A model generated the notes under the pieces. It had not been told where the DNA came from and made no database searches. It saw only the letters and a list, made by a program, of their open reading frames with translations. This document shows positions 57,301 through 63,998 of a stretch of 64,000 nucleotides of DNA, piece by piece. Numbering within the stretch: the stretch's first letter is position 1; every line of letters begins with the position of its first letter. Origin of the DNA: Diphasiastrum complanatum (taxonomy: Eukaryota; Streptophyta; Lycopodiopsida; Lycopodiales; Lycopodiaceae). The position numbers were made by a program, and so were the translations under genes. The stretch spans positions 62,522,692 to 62,586,691 of the forward strand of contig CM055092.1 of the NCBI GenBank assembly GCA_029204225.1, in the 5' to 3' direction.

Positions 57301-59096
57301 GTCTATCAGTGAGTCATAGGGGAACTGGATGATGTGGCCCAAATAGGCTACATAGGTGTCCAGTGAGGTGTCACAGTGCATTACTAGTGGTGCATGGGCC
57401 TTGGAGGGTATAAGTATACCCATTGGGCTTTCACTAGTGTATGCCTGGTTGGGGCAATGGTAGCAGTATGCTGCCGGTGTGACATATCTCCTATTGAGCA
57501 TTGATCGTTAGATCCATAGCTTGGGGGCTAGATCCGTAAGATCTAGGTTTGGTTGGGTTCCTTCTTGTTCTTTGGATTCAGCCTTGTTCTTCCTCAGAGG
57601 AGGTTTTTATATTGTTAGTCTTGGGAAAAGCCCTAAAATTGGCTGGTATTTCAAGAAAAGCTCTATTAGTTCGTATTGGTTTTTTTAAGAAAAACCCCGC
57701 CTTTTCATATTCGTTGGTACTTCAGAAAAAAAATCCTTGAACGTTGAAGACATCAAGATCCTCACAAGACATCAAGATCCTCACAGGAACTGGAAGCGGT
57801 TTGATTGTTCAAGTGTTTCATTTTGTGGAGGGCTTGGCTGGAAGTCTCGACATCTTTCGTTGTAAAGAAGCAGATTCATAGCCTCCAAGGAGCAGTTCAG
57901 ATAGCTTTGTGTCTGAAACACGATAATAAGGTTAGTGGTGAGCCTTGCCCTCAGGCAGTTTTTGGCCTTGGGATAAGAAGAGGCTCAAGAGTCAATTTGT
58001 GCAAAGGCAAGTTAGAAATAGGCATCCTTTCCCTTTCAGTGTGAGAGATTGCGTGAGTTTTAAATAAAATTTTGGTGAAAGGAACCATTCCAATTGTTTT
58101 TAGGGCTACCGTGATCTGTTTTCCCTGAATGTTGATTTGTGGTTCCTGAAAGTTGTTTTCTGGTTCCCTTCATCGGCAATGTGGTAGCCATACTTTAATA
58201 CCCACTGTTTGGTCATACCTTTGCATGAATAATTTAGGTATGACACAATTTGCCCTGCTTGTGTGTCACAAAACATGCTGTGAAATGATTTTTGTTAATT
58301 ATGTAATGCTCCACGTATTTGCTTATAGCTTCCTGCTGTCTGCCCCCGTCTCCTTTTGGCCCTTGCATCCATGCAGATACAGACTGCAGGACTCAAAATT
58401 TTGATCCACTGCAAATGCTGTATAGCAGTGAATGGCTGTGCTTCAAGTCATAGCACTATCACGAGCATGAATTAATTGAGCTGTCCACAGTGCTGTTCCT
58501 TTCATTTCCCAAGCCTTCCAAGTCCTGTTTTTCTGATCCATAGCCCTATGGGCACTCCTATCCAATTGCAGGGCTGTCTATGCCATTTATGTCAGATGCA
58601 GAGCCCTCTAGGCTGATTGTTCATGCAACTGTACCTTAATAGCTGTTTCAATTGGTTCCATGCTTACCTTCAAGATTGAAATGTTGCAAAGGTTGAATCT
58701 GTATTTTGAGCCTTGAATTTTATGTCTTCATTGTTATAAGGTAAAGTTAAAGTTTTGAGTTCTAGCTACATACTTATTAAATCACTTCTTGTTGTTTTGA
58801 CAGCTTTCAGTTGAAAGACTGAGCTCCATGAAAAAGTACGTTTTTGGATTTGGGTCTGCTCAGGTAAAAAGAGTGCAAGAAAAAGGTCCTTCAGTACAAT
58901 GATACTTCTAATTTAAGGCTTTTTGGCTGGCATGCACGGCTTTAAATTTCAGCCAACACTTTCATTGTATCTGCAGGTTCTTGCTACAGCAGTTGTTGCT
59001 GGACTCTTTGCGTACTATGTATCAGGCATTACAGGGCCTGCTGCTATTGTCATTGGGAATGGATTAGCACTTTCTTCGACGGCGGTTGTGCTGCAG
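27939..59096 (+). CDS. KEA1/2: Plastid K+/H+ antiporter, KEA1/KEA2 type (partial; continues past the right edge)
   Basis: CDS join 27939-30067, 34484-34649, 35363-35453, 50456-50592, 58804-58863, 58977-59096; all junctions are GT-AG and in phase, giving about 901 residues. KEA1 and KEA2 sit in the chloroplast inner envelope, exchange K+ for H+ and support stromal ion balance and plastid division. Seen here: a basic, Ser/Arg-rich N-terminus suited to a transit peptide (about 1-165), long Ala/Glu-rich coiled-coil segments (about 235-340 and 410-530), the conserved KKSSRFFPASFF block near 668, one hydrophobic segment, then the exchanger domain (ASLFDVLWLLLASVIF, SPVLGYLAAGVLIGP, HGTKAIAEFGVVFLLF, GPAAIVIGNGLALSSTAVVL). 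The soluble domain looks longer than in Arabidopsis. The catalytic QD helix and the TrkA-N domain are expected in exons beyond 64000. Introns 3 and 4 are 15.0 and 8.2 kb because of transposons. Confidence 0.95.
30770..31640. repeat. Diverged copia-type LTR remnant in KEA intron 1
   Basis: Shares blocks with the LTRs at 1264 and 4212: GCATGACTACGCCTATCAAA, TTCGTAGCCAAACA, and the general order around them. No coding interior of the same element is attached. Boundaries are estimates. Confidence 0.5.
31940..32110 (-). pseudogene. LINE reverse transcriptase fragment (inverted)
   Basis: QAGFRAHYSTTDHIFTLR is the conserved RT block of non-LTR elements, preceded by the NILQSTVSTEAESKRL segment. It is coded opposite to the neighbouring C-terminal LINE segment. 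The catalytic FADD-type motif is not present. Confidence 0.8.
32105..32677 (+). pseudogene. LINE ORF2 C-terminal zinc-finger region
   Basis: The frame shows CQCC...H...C spacing followed by PAYYEIRGRYHCLY and a tail with ARCVGLLLREM. It closely parallels the frame at 52610-53029, which has CQVC, HFIFLCPAYYEIRGRYHCLY and GLLLPEM. This is a zf-RVT-like cysteine/histidine motif downstream of RT in plant LINEs. Confidence 0.75.
33039..33082. repeat. (AT)n microsatellite
   Basis: About 22 AT units, preceded by a short CT run at 33020-33037. It follows the end of the LINE. Confidence 0.97.
33183..33347. repeat. (CA)n microsatellite with duplicated flank
   Basis: A pure AC array at 33295-33347. 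Its left flank contains two copies of a roughly 60-bp unit (ATATATAGTATATATACATA...GACCCA...ACACATTTAATAGTGATGTG), at 33183-33247 and 33255-33290, with the second unit's end lying right of the array. The array probably expanded inside one unit of a tandem duplication. Confidence 0.85.
34484..34649 (+). CDS. KEA1/2: KEA exon 2
   Basis: 166 nt: one base completes a Gly codon and 55 codons follow (GAYLNNRLEKGASFFEPPEI, ending in FKKLIKEAHLE). The acceptor is TTTGTATGGCAG and the donor GAG|GTATATGG. It matches the linker between the first hydrophobic segment and the exchanger domain of KEA1/2. Confidence 0.9.
34650..35362 (+). other. KEA intron 2
   Basis: A 713-bp AT-rich GT-AG intron with no visible repeats. 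It is the only KEA intron here besides the 113-bp intron between exons 5 and 6 that is not invaded by mobile elements. Confidence 0.85.
35363..35453 (+). CDS. KEA1/2: KEA exon 3: start of the exchanger domain
   Basis: 91 nt, phase 0 to phase 1, coding IHEEEASLFDVLWLLLAS and VIFVPIFQKIPG. Acceptor ATTCGCAG, donor GGAG|GTAATC. The amphipathic/hydrophobic run is the first helix of the Na+/H+ exchanger domain. Confidence 0.93.
35758..35793. repeat. Perfect 15-bp-stem hairpin
   Basis: TGCGATCCGGGACCA and TGGTCCCGGATCGCA are exact complements around the loop GAAATG. A related word, TTGCGATCCGGGAAACCCTA, lies at 36112-36131, and a similar GATCCAG...TAGGGTTTC arrangement occurs in intron 1 at 30700-30735. 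Confidence 0.85.
36063..36640 (-). pseudogene. Copia gag fragment
   Basis: Frame 36455-36063 contains TSRVLTLRRQIFQSLQKKDE, HAFVLRVKAFSDKLACIDES and VQVILNGLLDDHANLDRSF, typical UBN2 gag. Further gag sequence continues frame-shifted to about 36640. It is close to the gag at 22593-23200, so the same family is present in both places. Confidence 0.8.
37370..37819 (-). repeat. 3' LTR of gypsy element A
   Basis: 450 bp, AGTTACGAAT to GTCCATAACT. It contains a duplicated AAGCTATGAAAGCA(T/G)CACAT unit not doubled in the other LTR. On the minus strand a CTATAAGTAG TATA-like box lies near 37558-37567. Confidence 0.85.
37899..38150 (-). pseudogene. Gypsy A chromodomain-like tail
   Basis: Within the frame that runs 38432-37899, the last part reads HQVRLHHSRCYRQIQFLVQF and DGRPVEEATWEP. 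This matches the end of element B (QFLVQWDGRPVEEATWEP). It resembles the chromodomain tail of plant chromovirus integrases, which targets insertion to heterochromatin. Upstream of about 38150 the frame is no longer integrase-like. Confidence 0.65.
38150..39840 (-). other. Unrecognised 1.7-kb segment replacing RT and integrase in element A
   Basis: Long minus-strand frames cross this region (for example most of 39062-39982), but show no RT, RNase H or integrase motif and no host domain that I recognise. The words CCAAGGTATCC (38229, 38288, 38524) and CCAGGAATGCCA recur. Element B has only a short deletion scar here, so this segment was probably acquired by element A. Alternatives are extreme decay of pol or a captured host sequence. 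Confidence 0.45.
39840..40040 (-). pseudogene. Gypsy A protease-end fragment
   Basis: The frame start at 39982 reads QQTLSFTHVGQHHSLAGIDS and QGDYQLVTGKQFMRSLPKAQ. This parallels element B, where QQTLTFVHDAVTHSLAGIDS and KQFIRSLPKAH follow the protease. The catalytic DTGS segment itself is lost in A. Confidence 0.7.
40080..41249 (-). pseudogene. Gypsy A gag, interrupted by one stop
   Basis: A single frame from 41249 to 40080 is broken only by a stop at 40542-40544. It holds a Pro-rich N-terminal part and a retrotransposon gag domain (FARDFRDRVQLATYSGSSDG, LENWFAKLDTYFQIYPKTDP, LAALHLDGRAATWWQVYRAD, LRHAMIDPQWLDRQRDTFRS), then LISRYIAGLRGAL and FRPPTLVEAMSLASTLQHKY. The stop replaces the Gln present in element B. 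The CCHC knuckle seen in B is missing here. Confidence 0.88.
41590..42095 (-). repeat. Periodic leader repeats of gypsy element A
   Basis: The word GTAGGGCGCT recurs at 41671, 41751, 41833, 41913, 41991 and 42070, with a degenerate copy near 41592. The spacing is 78-82 bp. The intervening sequence (for example CAGCCTCTAC, ATGGAAATCTGATGAAAAA, TCGACGAAAGTGA) is also partly repeated. The array lies between the primer site and gag, in the untranslated leader. Confidence 0.9.
42123..42134 (-). promoter_or_regulatory. Primer-binding site of gypsy element A
   Basis: The minus strand reads TGGTATCAGAGC, adjacent to the LTR end AACT with no spacer. This fixes the LTR edge at 42135. Confidence 0.9.
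42135..42560 (-). repeat. 5' LTR of gypsy element A
   Basis: 426 bp, AGTTACGAAT to GTCCATAACT, followed by TCAAG. It is nearly identical to 37370-37819 apart from a short duplication and scattered substitutions. Confidence 0.88.
42660..44050 (-). pseudogene. Gypsy B integrase and chromodomain
   Basis: Frame 44033-42900 holds the zinc-binding H2C2 region (HSSPVGGHFGFQKSYARLKD, then CPFCLRNKYSRAK), the catalytic core (WTDISMDFIIGLPR, MVVVDRFSKQAHFIPV, TILSDRDSKFTSLFW, STSDGQSEVLNRILEDYLRH) and the C-terminal YLRLRFARHHF...LAPRYYGPY...VTYRLQLP. The DDE residues appear intact (D of DFIIG, D of SDRDSKF, E of SEVLNR). After a stop near 42900 the chromodomain-like tail follows in another frame (HHSRRRRQIQFLVQWDGRPV). 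It shows the structure of a Ty3-gypsy integrase. Confidence 0.9.
44205..45532 (-). pseudogene. Gypsy B gag end, zinc knuckle and protease
   Basis: A continuous frame from 45532: gag (FRRDLRHAMIDPQWLSRHRD, RYIAGLRGALRYNVSSFRPP), a CCHC knuckle (CFRCKSPDHIARDC), then the retropepsin motif ALVDTGSTHSF followed by ILGADWFASLGAV. The pol frame breaks off after FVFSEPTTLPPLR, exactly where RT should start, and resumes at the RNase H/integrase linker (CFDDLPSAYLTCSDFRDVYS). RT and RNase H are therefore deleted at about 44210. Upstream of 45532 the gag N-terminus is separated by 500 bp of unrelated sequence. Confidence 0.88.
45535..45940. other. Insertion within gypsy B gag
   Basis: About 400 bp of AT-rich sequence that does not match element A's gag lies between the B gag frame and a short gag piece at 45940-46070 (AACAAGTTCCCGTCAGAGGAACC in common with A). 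A small direct repeat, AGGATTGCAAGTTCAGAGAAGAACCAG, occurs twice (about 45847 and 45907). Its identity is unknown. Confidence 0.5.
46404..46820 (-). repeat. GTAGGGCGC leader repeats of gypsy B
   Basis: GTAGGGCGC occurs at 46404, 46487, 46566 and 46622, with GGGCGC variants at 46594, 46682, 46706 and 46807. The period (83, 79, 56) is less regular than in A, but the same position and core word are used. Confidence 0.8.
46873..47323 (-). repeat. 5' LTR of gypsy element B
   Basis: 451 bp from AGTTATGAAC to GTCCATAACT, homologous to both LTRs of A. It includes the CTTATAGCCAAGAGGAAGCC block (TATA-like on the minus strand) and an extra duplication of a GGCCCAAGGCCAA(T/C) unit. The primer site GCTCTGATACCA (plus-strand view) abuts it at 46861-46872. 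Confidence 0.88.
47590..47849 (-). repeat. Chromovirus LTR fragment, reverse orientation
   Basis: The reverse complement matches the first 250 bp or so of the LTRs at 49167 and 57141 (CATGCCCACGACTGGTATCG, then ATGATGGTGGATTTGTATGG). It faces opposite to the internal sequence and LTR that follow, so the left end of this element was inverted or comes from a second copy. Confidence 0.75.
47950..49640 (+). mobile_element. Chromovirus remnant D with 3' LTR
   Basis: Plus-strand decayed integrase C-terminal region, then a clear frame 48946-49137 with ILDTRTKRLRNRIVIEHLVR and WKGRTDDDASWEQEGSL, a chromodomain. A polypurine tract (AAGGGGGGAAGAA) leads into the LTR start at 49167, which continues to about 49640. 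The 5' half (gag, protease, RT) is absent. It is the closest relative of remnant E in intron 4. Confidence 0.8.
50456..50592 (+). CDS. KEA1/2: KEA exon 4
   Basis: 137 nt; two bases complete a Gly codon and 45 codons follow: SPVLGYLAAGVLIGPHSLHI, HGTKAIAEFGVVFLLF, NIGLE. Acceptor ACATCTTAG, donor GAG|GTATCA. It is highly conserved exchanger-domain sequence, intact despite the 15-kb and 8-kb introns on either side. Confidence 0.95.
50787..52310 (-). pseudogene. LINE ORF2 endonuclease half, RT missing
   Basis: Successive minus frames carry the endonuclease: GVWNCASIHSSSTAGDLVDF (52200), DLFIAACYFPPEPSSFAEGI and DIIIFAKWGHILPTGNFNAQ (51600-52166), SVVDYLMASPSFVPIVSDFH (51480), and the linker WYDTECRSLHHLVTY (51100). 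RT should follow below 50787 but is missing. Frameshifts separate the pieces. Confidence 0.8.
52326..53324 (-). pseudogene. LINE ORF2 C-terminal region
   Basis: Frames at 53324-52941 (SAEVWCPGISQGTWRDITRL, MLGRMIRVKPSVPHEILLAE), 53029-52610 (THTFIRQQLYRRYCHMIWDR, ICQVCTLGVVEDMFHFIFLC) and 52622-52326. The last contains a low-complexity Pro/Ala/Arg tail. This is the post-RT domain with a CCHC-like zinc motif. It lies upstream (5' on minus) of another LINE's endonuclease, so two truncated copies are joined head to tail near 52310. Confidence 0.82.
53335..53410. repeat. Copia LTR scrap inside a LINE
   Basis: The word GTTCGTGCGCAGCGGAATAA and the CTACGCCTATCAATCTCGAAC region match parts of the LTRs at 1264 and 4212. 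It interrupts LINE RT coding between 53324 and 53420. Confidence 0.55.
53420..54060 (-). pseudogene. LINE copy with internal deletion (ORF1 end, endonuclease piece, RT end)
   Basis: From 54060 downward: a coiled-coil ORF1 piece (ISSLEKQVEETKSWATLFKK), an endonuclease piece at 53823-53512 (VACLYKDQYRHTL, RDIFLAICYIASQSSTFADY, GYVLLVGDFNARTATRQTEF), and then in a new frame the RT end (YYNGQQLEIVTSYTYLGELF). The catalytic RT is lost between the last two. It abuts the next LINE upstream. Confidence 0.75.
54013..55455 (-). pseudogene. LINE ORF2 endonuclease plus start of RT
   Basis: One frame from 55455 to 54013 with a single stop at 54442-54444. The endonuclease domain includes ILLLDETHESLYHPLPHIQD, GSGGVACLYKDTTVKMVKQD, QDIYMFVCYFAPQTSAFAEF, GYILLARDFNARTSSKQTEF and HSIVDYFIGSPALIPHISNF, ending with SDHSLLHLSLG. 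Active L1-type enzymes have GDFN where this copy has ARDFN. After the stop, WYDTECRSLHKHV and VENAIKHAKLHKATDYDSI are the pre-RT linker and RT entry, cut off near 54050. Confidence 0.88.
55500..55800 (-). pseudogene. LINE ORF1 C-terminal remnant
   Basis: Minus-strand coding just 5' of ORF2 reads, in one frame, SHVADGLDTAWRSNFYDNVL and QQRNAALRLSAKLKGTFIYM, then DDDLT and a Lys-rich stretch. The pattern ALRLSAKLKGTF...DDDLT parallels MRLKNMLKGTCISLDDDLTF at 26003-26224, linking the two LINEs to one ORF1 family. Confidence 0.55.
55808..57640 (+). mobile_element. Chromovirus remnant E with 3' LTR
   Basis: Plus strand: decayed integrase start (55808-56126), an open integrase frame (56127-57113), a polypurine tract (AAGGGGGGAAAA), and an LTR from 57141 to about 57640 starting TGTCATGCCCACGATTGGTC. 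It lacks gag, protease, RT and the 5' LTR. The LTR contains the same blocks as the solo LTR at 17586. Confidence 0.82.
56127..57113 (+). pseudogene. Chromovirus integrase core, C-terminus and chromodomain
   Basis: A single frame with two stops, 56421-56423 (TGA) and 56820-56822 (TAG). Before the first: AQLFVERMFRLCGLPSDIVS, NHDPRFTGHFWSAVFAKLET and MDGQLERTNQTMEQMV, the integrase core. The usual SDRDPRF reads SNHDPRF. Between the stops: YLPLIEFAYNSSKHSATGYS, FNVGDLVYLRIPKDSS and LSPRYRGPYQILKKIG. After the second: VHPVFHVSRLKKNLREGEHF and the chromodomain EYLVRWKGRTGDDDSWEQEV. Both stops sit where related elements have Arg or Gln. Confidence 0.88.
58804..58863 (+). CDS. KEA1/2: KEA exon 5
   Basis: 60 nt, phase 0 at both ends: LSVERLSSMKKYVFGFGSAQ. 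Acceptor TTGTTTTGACAG, donor CAG|GTAAAAAG. It is strongly conserved in KEA1/2. Confidence 0.95.
58977..59096 (+). CDS. KEA1/2: KEA exon 6 (last exon in the window)
   Basis: 120 nt, phase 0 at both ends: VLATAVVAGLFAYYVSGITG then PAAIVIGNGLALSSTAVVLQ. Acceptor TGTATCTGCAG, donor CAG|GTAGCC. The GNGLALSSTAVVLQ block is a hallmark of the KefB/KefC-like antiporter fold. The next exon, carrying the catalytic Gln-Asp helix, is beyond 64000. Confidence 0.95.
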
Positions 59097-60699
59097 GTAG
59101 CCTTGTTCCACAGAGAATACAGAGATAGGAAATTTTATCTAAGCCCAAGAGGCAAGCTAATAGGACCGTATTTAGTGCATTGGATCTTTGCGGTCTGTGA
59201 TTATTGAAATAAATTACTGTCTGAATTAGCATGAATTTTCTTGCTTTGAAAAAGATTCTATATTCATGTTGAGAGATGGGAGTTTTAGGGGGTGGCTTAT
59301 GCAATACATGTATATAAGTTCATGCAGAAACATGATTGTGTGTGCACAAACTATTTATGAACCTAAGAATTTGATACGTGCGAAACACATTGGCCAGAGT
59401 GGAGTTTGAAAAATGTAGCTGTAGATATGCATGTACCTTGTTATATACGGGGAAAAAAACAACAAAAAACTGTTCTGGGTCCTCAGTACATTTAACGTTA
59501 TTGATTTTGTGTAGTGTCATTTTGGAATGCACTTTAAACACTTAAACTTTAAATCTTTAAAAAAGGCAAAGTACAGACAATATGATGGGAGCTGTAGTGT
59601 AATTGTAAGAGCACTATTCAACGCATTAGCTCCTTGCCCCTCATAGGATGTTACTGCAACACAATCTATAAAGTAGAGTGACTTTCCGAATTGTTGTATT
59701 GGCTACTTTCTTTTGAAACTTGGATCGTGTGGCCATTACTTTAAAGTTGCAAAACCACTCGTATGGACACATATCTGTACTAAAAAAAGTTCAACATCTG
59801 ACAACGTATACAGTATGTATTTGGCCATATAATAGCCAATTGAGTTGGGGGCTAGTGCTCATAATAACCTTTTACCTAGCTTTATGTGGAATGTTAAAAA
59901 CAAAAAAGGGAATAGGTGAAATGCTACAACAACAGCTACATAAGTGAGAAAAAGCATCTGAAAATAATATTAGATAAAGAGTCAAGACTTTATGTATTTT
60001 TATTGGACTGTATATGTTACAAGGTATGGGTATGGCAAACCTTGGGATACTTTAGGTACTTGTACAGGTATACGACATATACGGAATTATGATGTCAACA
60101 TTGCATTAGACGTATGTAACATTCTTGAGCTAGCACTTGCATAAGGAGAGGCATTGAGAGGAATTGCCAGATTCTTGTTTTTCATCTTGGGTTGTGCAAC
60201 GACTGTCATCATGGTCATTTCTCTGGCAACAATTATGTTGACAATGGCCTTATTTATCTGTACCATTTTACCATGTATCAAGTGTGTCATAACCATAGGA
60301 GCGTAATAAACGTCTCCATAAATACAATAAGAAAGATGATTAAGCTATCGTATGGTATATAAATAAATCAACATTAAATTGAGCTCTTCAAATAGAGCAA
60401 ATTGAATACAATAACTGGATATTTTTCTATCCATCACTATCTGTCAATTGTCCTGAAAAAGGATGTGATGTTGGTATCTACCTCTCTGGATCTCTGCTGT
60501 CGGGCTATATGTCGATAATGAGGCTGAGCACGAGGTCTATGACGTCTCTGTTGCTGCTGCTGTGTCTGTCATCTGCTCTGCTCCAAACTGGAGACGTGAC
60601 TTGATTTACTGATGTTCGATGTCAATCTCTTAGTGGTATAGTTGAGGGCATTCTTGTAGGAAGGTTATGCAAACTTCAGGCTCAAGTGGTGAGTCATCA

Positions 60700-61719
60700 G
60701 GCAGGTATTGCGGATATTGGTTCAATGAGTAAGTCATGGCACGAAAGGTTTGGACAATAGTCTATAGGTCTTGAGGAAATACAATATGATTACTGGTTTT
60801 TCTTTTATCACAAGTTTTGTGACGACCGTGTCTTAGGGAAACATCTTAAGAAGAAATTTCCGTCTAGTACTTTTAGGGCGAGAAATGTTCTAAAACTTGT
60901 TCATACATATTTGTGTGGTCCTACAAAAACTTTAGTCTTATGTGGGAGCAAGTTACTTTATGGTGTTTGTTGATGATTATTCTAAGAAGACGTGGGTATA
61001 TCTTCTCAAGAGTAAGGGTGAGGCATTCAAGTAACAAAATTTTAGGTGTTTTGCAAGGATCATGGTATAAAGAGACAATTTGCAAGTACGGAAATGCCTC
61101 AACAAAATGGAGTTGCAGAAAGGAAGAATCGGTCTATTGTGGAAACTGCAAGGAGCACGCTTAAAAGTAAGAAACTTCCGAATATGTTTTGGGGTGAAGC
61201 ACTTCAGACAACGGTTCATCTTTTGAATCGAAATCCTACAAAAGTTGTAGAGAATTGGACTCTAGAGGAAGCTTACACGGGTCAGAAACTTGATGTAAGT
61301 CATTTAAGAGTTTTTGGAAGTGTTGCATATCCCCACATACCCAAGGATTCAAGGAGCAAATTGGATTCAAAGGCTACTAAGTGTTTATTTGTTGGATAAA
61401 GTCAAGAGAAGGGATACATGTTGTATGACTTGGAGGGTAAGAAAGCAGGAATGTAATCTTTGATGAGGATGGATCTCATAAAGATACAGAAATATCTTAT
61501 GATAGGAAGCAAGATGGAGGAATTCCTATCTTGTGTGACGAGTCATTATAGGAGCCTGAGTCGACACATGTACCGTCTACACCAATTCAAGAACCCAGGC
61601 AGGAAGCATTCTATGTCAAATACTAGAAGAAGATTACCTAGATGGTAGTATGAAACTATTAAGGAAGTGTCATTTGGGAACAGGGGGAGTCTAGTACACA
61701 AGAAATTAGGAGATCTAAC
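60700..61719 (+). pseudogene. Copia integrase remnant, plus strand
   Basis: Pre-integrase traces (SMSKSWHERFGQ, then VLGKHLKKKFPSSTFRA) are followed by DDYSKKTWVYLLKSKGEAFK and then, after a gap, frame 61046-61399: FCKDHGIKRQFASTEMPQQN, GVAERKNRSIVETARSTLKS, AYTGQKLDVSHLRVFGSVAY. The segment with the second catalytic Asp (RSDKGGEY in the minus-strand relative) is deleted near 61035. The remnant ends at the LTR of the opposed element. Confidence 0.85.
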
Positions 61720-62143
61720 TGTCAAAATTTGTGATACAAATTCTAGATGGAGATACTAGTCCTACTAGCACTCTCACAAAACCAAGCATAGAGAGAATTC
61801 AGATCATAGGAAAATTGAGCAATTGCTCTAGCATAATAGAATTGAATGGAATAGTTGTGGTGGGGCGCCAGCCTTCTTATATAGTTTCTCTAATGATTGA
61901 TAAAAGCTGATGAGCCTAAATTAAATAGCAAAATAACAAAAGCTATTGACTAATAATACTACCTGTATATGGTAAGAACCAAAAATGAACTTCTAGGTAC
62001 TAAATAGATCCTAATCTACTACCCACCTACATGCATAAGCCTTAAAAAATGAATTTACCATAAATAGAATGGCCTCTAAAAATAGCATGCAGGCATGGCC
62101 AAACCATCATTAAGGGGTATCAAATAAATATTAATTTCTAACA
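61720..62143 (-). repeat. 3' LTR of the minus-strand copia element
   Basis: 424 bp from TGTCAAAATT to TTTCTAACA, with a minus-strand polypurine tract (TAAGGGGAAG) directly adjoining at 62144-62153. The other LTR lies beyond the window. Confidence 0.7.
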
Positions 62144-63998
62144 CTTCCCCTTAATGTTTACTTTGTTATCTATCACTCCTAGAAGTTCTCTAAACTTCTG
62201 AAATTTGTCTTTGCCAAGACCTTTGGTAAAGATATCTGTGACTTGTTCTTCCGTAGGGAAATAGATAAGCTCCACTTCATCACTTTGAATTTTTTCTCTG
62301 ATGAAGTGTTGTTGTACTTCAATATGCTTTGTCCTGCTGTGAAAAACTGTCCATTCAGGAATGCACTCTTTACATCCATTTGTTGAATATCCCATCCAAA
62401 TTGAGCTGCCAACGATAAAACAGTCCTCATAGTAGTAGACTTAGCAACATGTGCAAAAGTTTCCTCATAGTCAATCCCTTTTTGTTGAGCATAACCTTTT
62501 GCCACCAATCTTGTCTTATGTTTATCTATAGAACCATCTGATTTGTACTTGGTTCTATAGACCCACTTGCATCCTATGGCCTTTTTACCTGTAGGTAACT
62601 GAAAAAGTCTCCAAGTCTCGTTCTTCATGATTGAGTTGTACTCCTCATCCATAGCTTTCCTCCAAATATCCTCTTTTTCAGCCTCTTTGAAAGTAGATGG
62701 ATCCTTGGTTTCTAATACTGTGGCCATATATGCAAAATTTACATCCCCATCTTCATGATGATCCTCCTGTTGAACCTCCTGTTGATCTTGATCTTCATGT
62801 TACTTTTCAAGTCTAGTTGATCTCCTAGTTCTATGTGTACTGGATTCTCCCTGTTCCATAATAACACTATCCTCGATAGTTTCATAGTACCACCTAGGCA
62901 ATCTTTTAGCTTCTGATGTAGGATGCTTCTTGCCTGGTGAAGTAGGAGGTGAATAAGTATCCCATATACTTGACCTCTCCTTCCTCTTTCCTATCTCAAT
63001 CAAAGTCACTCTAGGTTCTTGAATTGGCGTAGACGATACATGTGTCGATTCAGGTCACATAATTTAGGGATTCCTCCATCTTGATCCTTATCAAAATATA
63101 TCTCTGTATCTTTATGAGTTGATTCCTCATCAAAGACTACATCCTTACTTATGATTATTTTCTTACCCTCCAAGTCATATAACTTGTATCCCTTCTCTTG
63201 ATTATCATAACCAAGAAATAAACACTTGGTCGCCTTAGAATCAATTTGCTTCTTGAATCCTTAGGTATGTAAGAATAAGCAATACTCCCAAAGACTCTCA
63301 AATGACTTACATCTGGCTTCCGACCCGTGTAAGCTTCCTTTGGAGTTCGATTCTCTACAACCTTTGTAGGACTTCGATTCAAAAGATAAACCGCCGTCTT
63401 AACTGCTTCACCCCAAAACATATTTGGAAAATTTTTACTCTTGAGCATACTCCTTGCAGTTTCTACTATAGACCGGTTCTTTCTTTCTGCAACTCCATTT
63501 TGTTGAGGCGTGTCCGTATTTGCAAATTGTCTCTTTATAGCTTGATCCTTGCAAAACACCTGAAATTTCGTAGAAAGATACTCTCCCCCTTTGTCCGAGC
63601 GAAGTATCTTAATTTGTCTATCTGTTTCTTTCTCCACCTATGTCTTAAACCATGTGATATACTTGAAAGCTTCACTCTTATTCTTCAGAAGATAGATCCA
63701 TGTCTTCCTAGAATAGTCATTCACAAACACCATAAAGTAACTTGCTCCCCCATAAGATTGAGTCCTCATAGGACCACACAAATCTGTATGAACAAGTTCG
63801 CCCTAAATGTACTAGGCAAAAATTTCTGCATATGATGCTTGCCTAAGACACAGCCTTCACAAACCTTGTGATCAGAAACGACTTGAGGTAAACCTGTAAC
63901 CATGTTAAATTTTCTCAAGATTTGTAGACTTTTGTAATTCAGATGTCCAAACCTTTTGTGCCATAACTTACTCAATGATCCAGTATCCGCAACACTTG
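62138..63998 (-). mobile_element. Minus-strand copia element, RT core deleted (continues past window)
   Basis: From right to left: pre-integrase (63975-63766: LWHKRFGHLNYKSLQILRKF, CEGCVLGKHH), integrase (63637-63155: ILRSDKGGEYLSTKFQVFCK, TDTPQQNGVAERKNRSIVET, VFGSIAYSYIPKDSRSKL), linker (63009-62800), RT start (62727-62400: WRLFQLPTGKKAIGCKWVYR, KTRLVAKGYAQQKGIDYEET, MDVKSAFLNG), then directly RNase H end (VFHSRTKHIEVQQHFIREK). The joint near 62350 removes the RT palm with its YVDD and most of RNase H. It is the same family as the opposed plus-strand remnant. Confidence 0.88.

Larger units (their letters stand above)
50593..58803 (+). other. KEA intron 4, 8.2 kb
   Basis: Bounded by in-phase exons. 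It contains LINE fragments on the minus strand (50787-55800), a copia LTR scrap (53335-53410) and chromovirus remnant E (55808-57640). 57640-58803 shows no gene, only AT-rich sequence and a small duplication (AAGACATCAAGATCCTCACA at 57748-57785). Confidence 0.92.

Noticed and set aside
58923-59207. A 94-codon gene around 58923-59207
   Set aside because: Only 58977-59096 is KEA exon 6. The residues before and after it come from reading through intron sequence.
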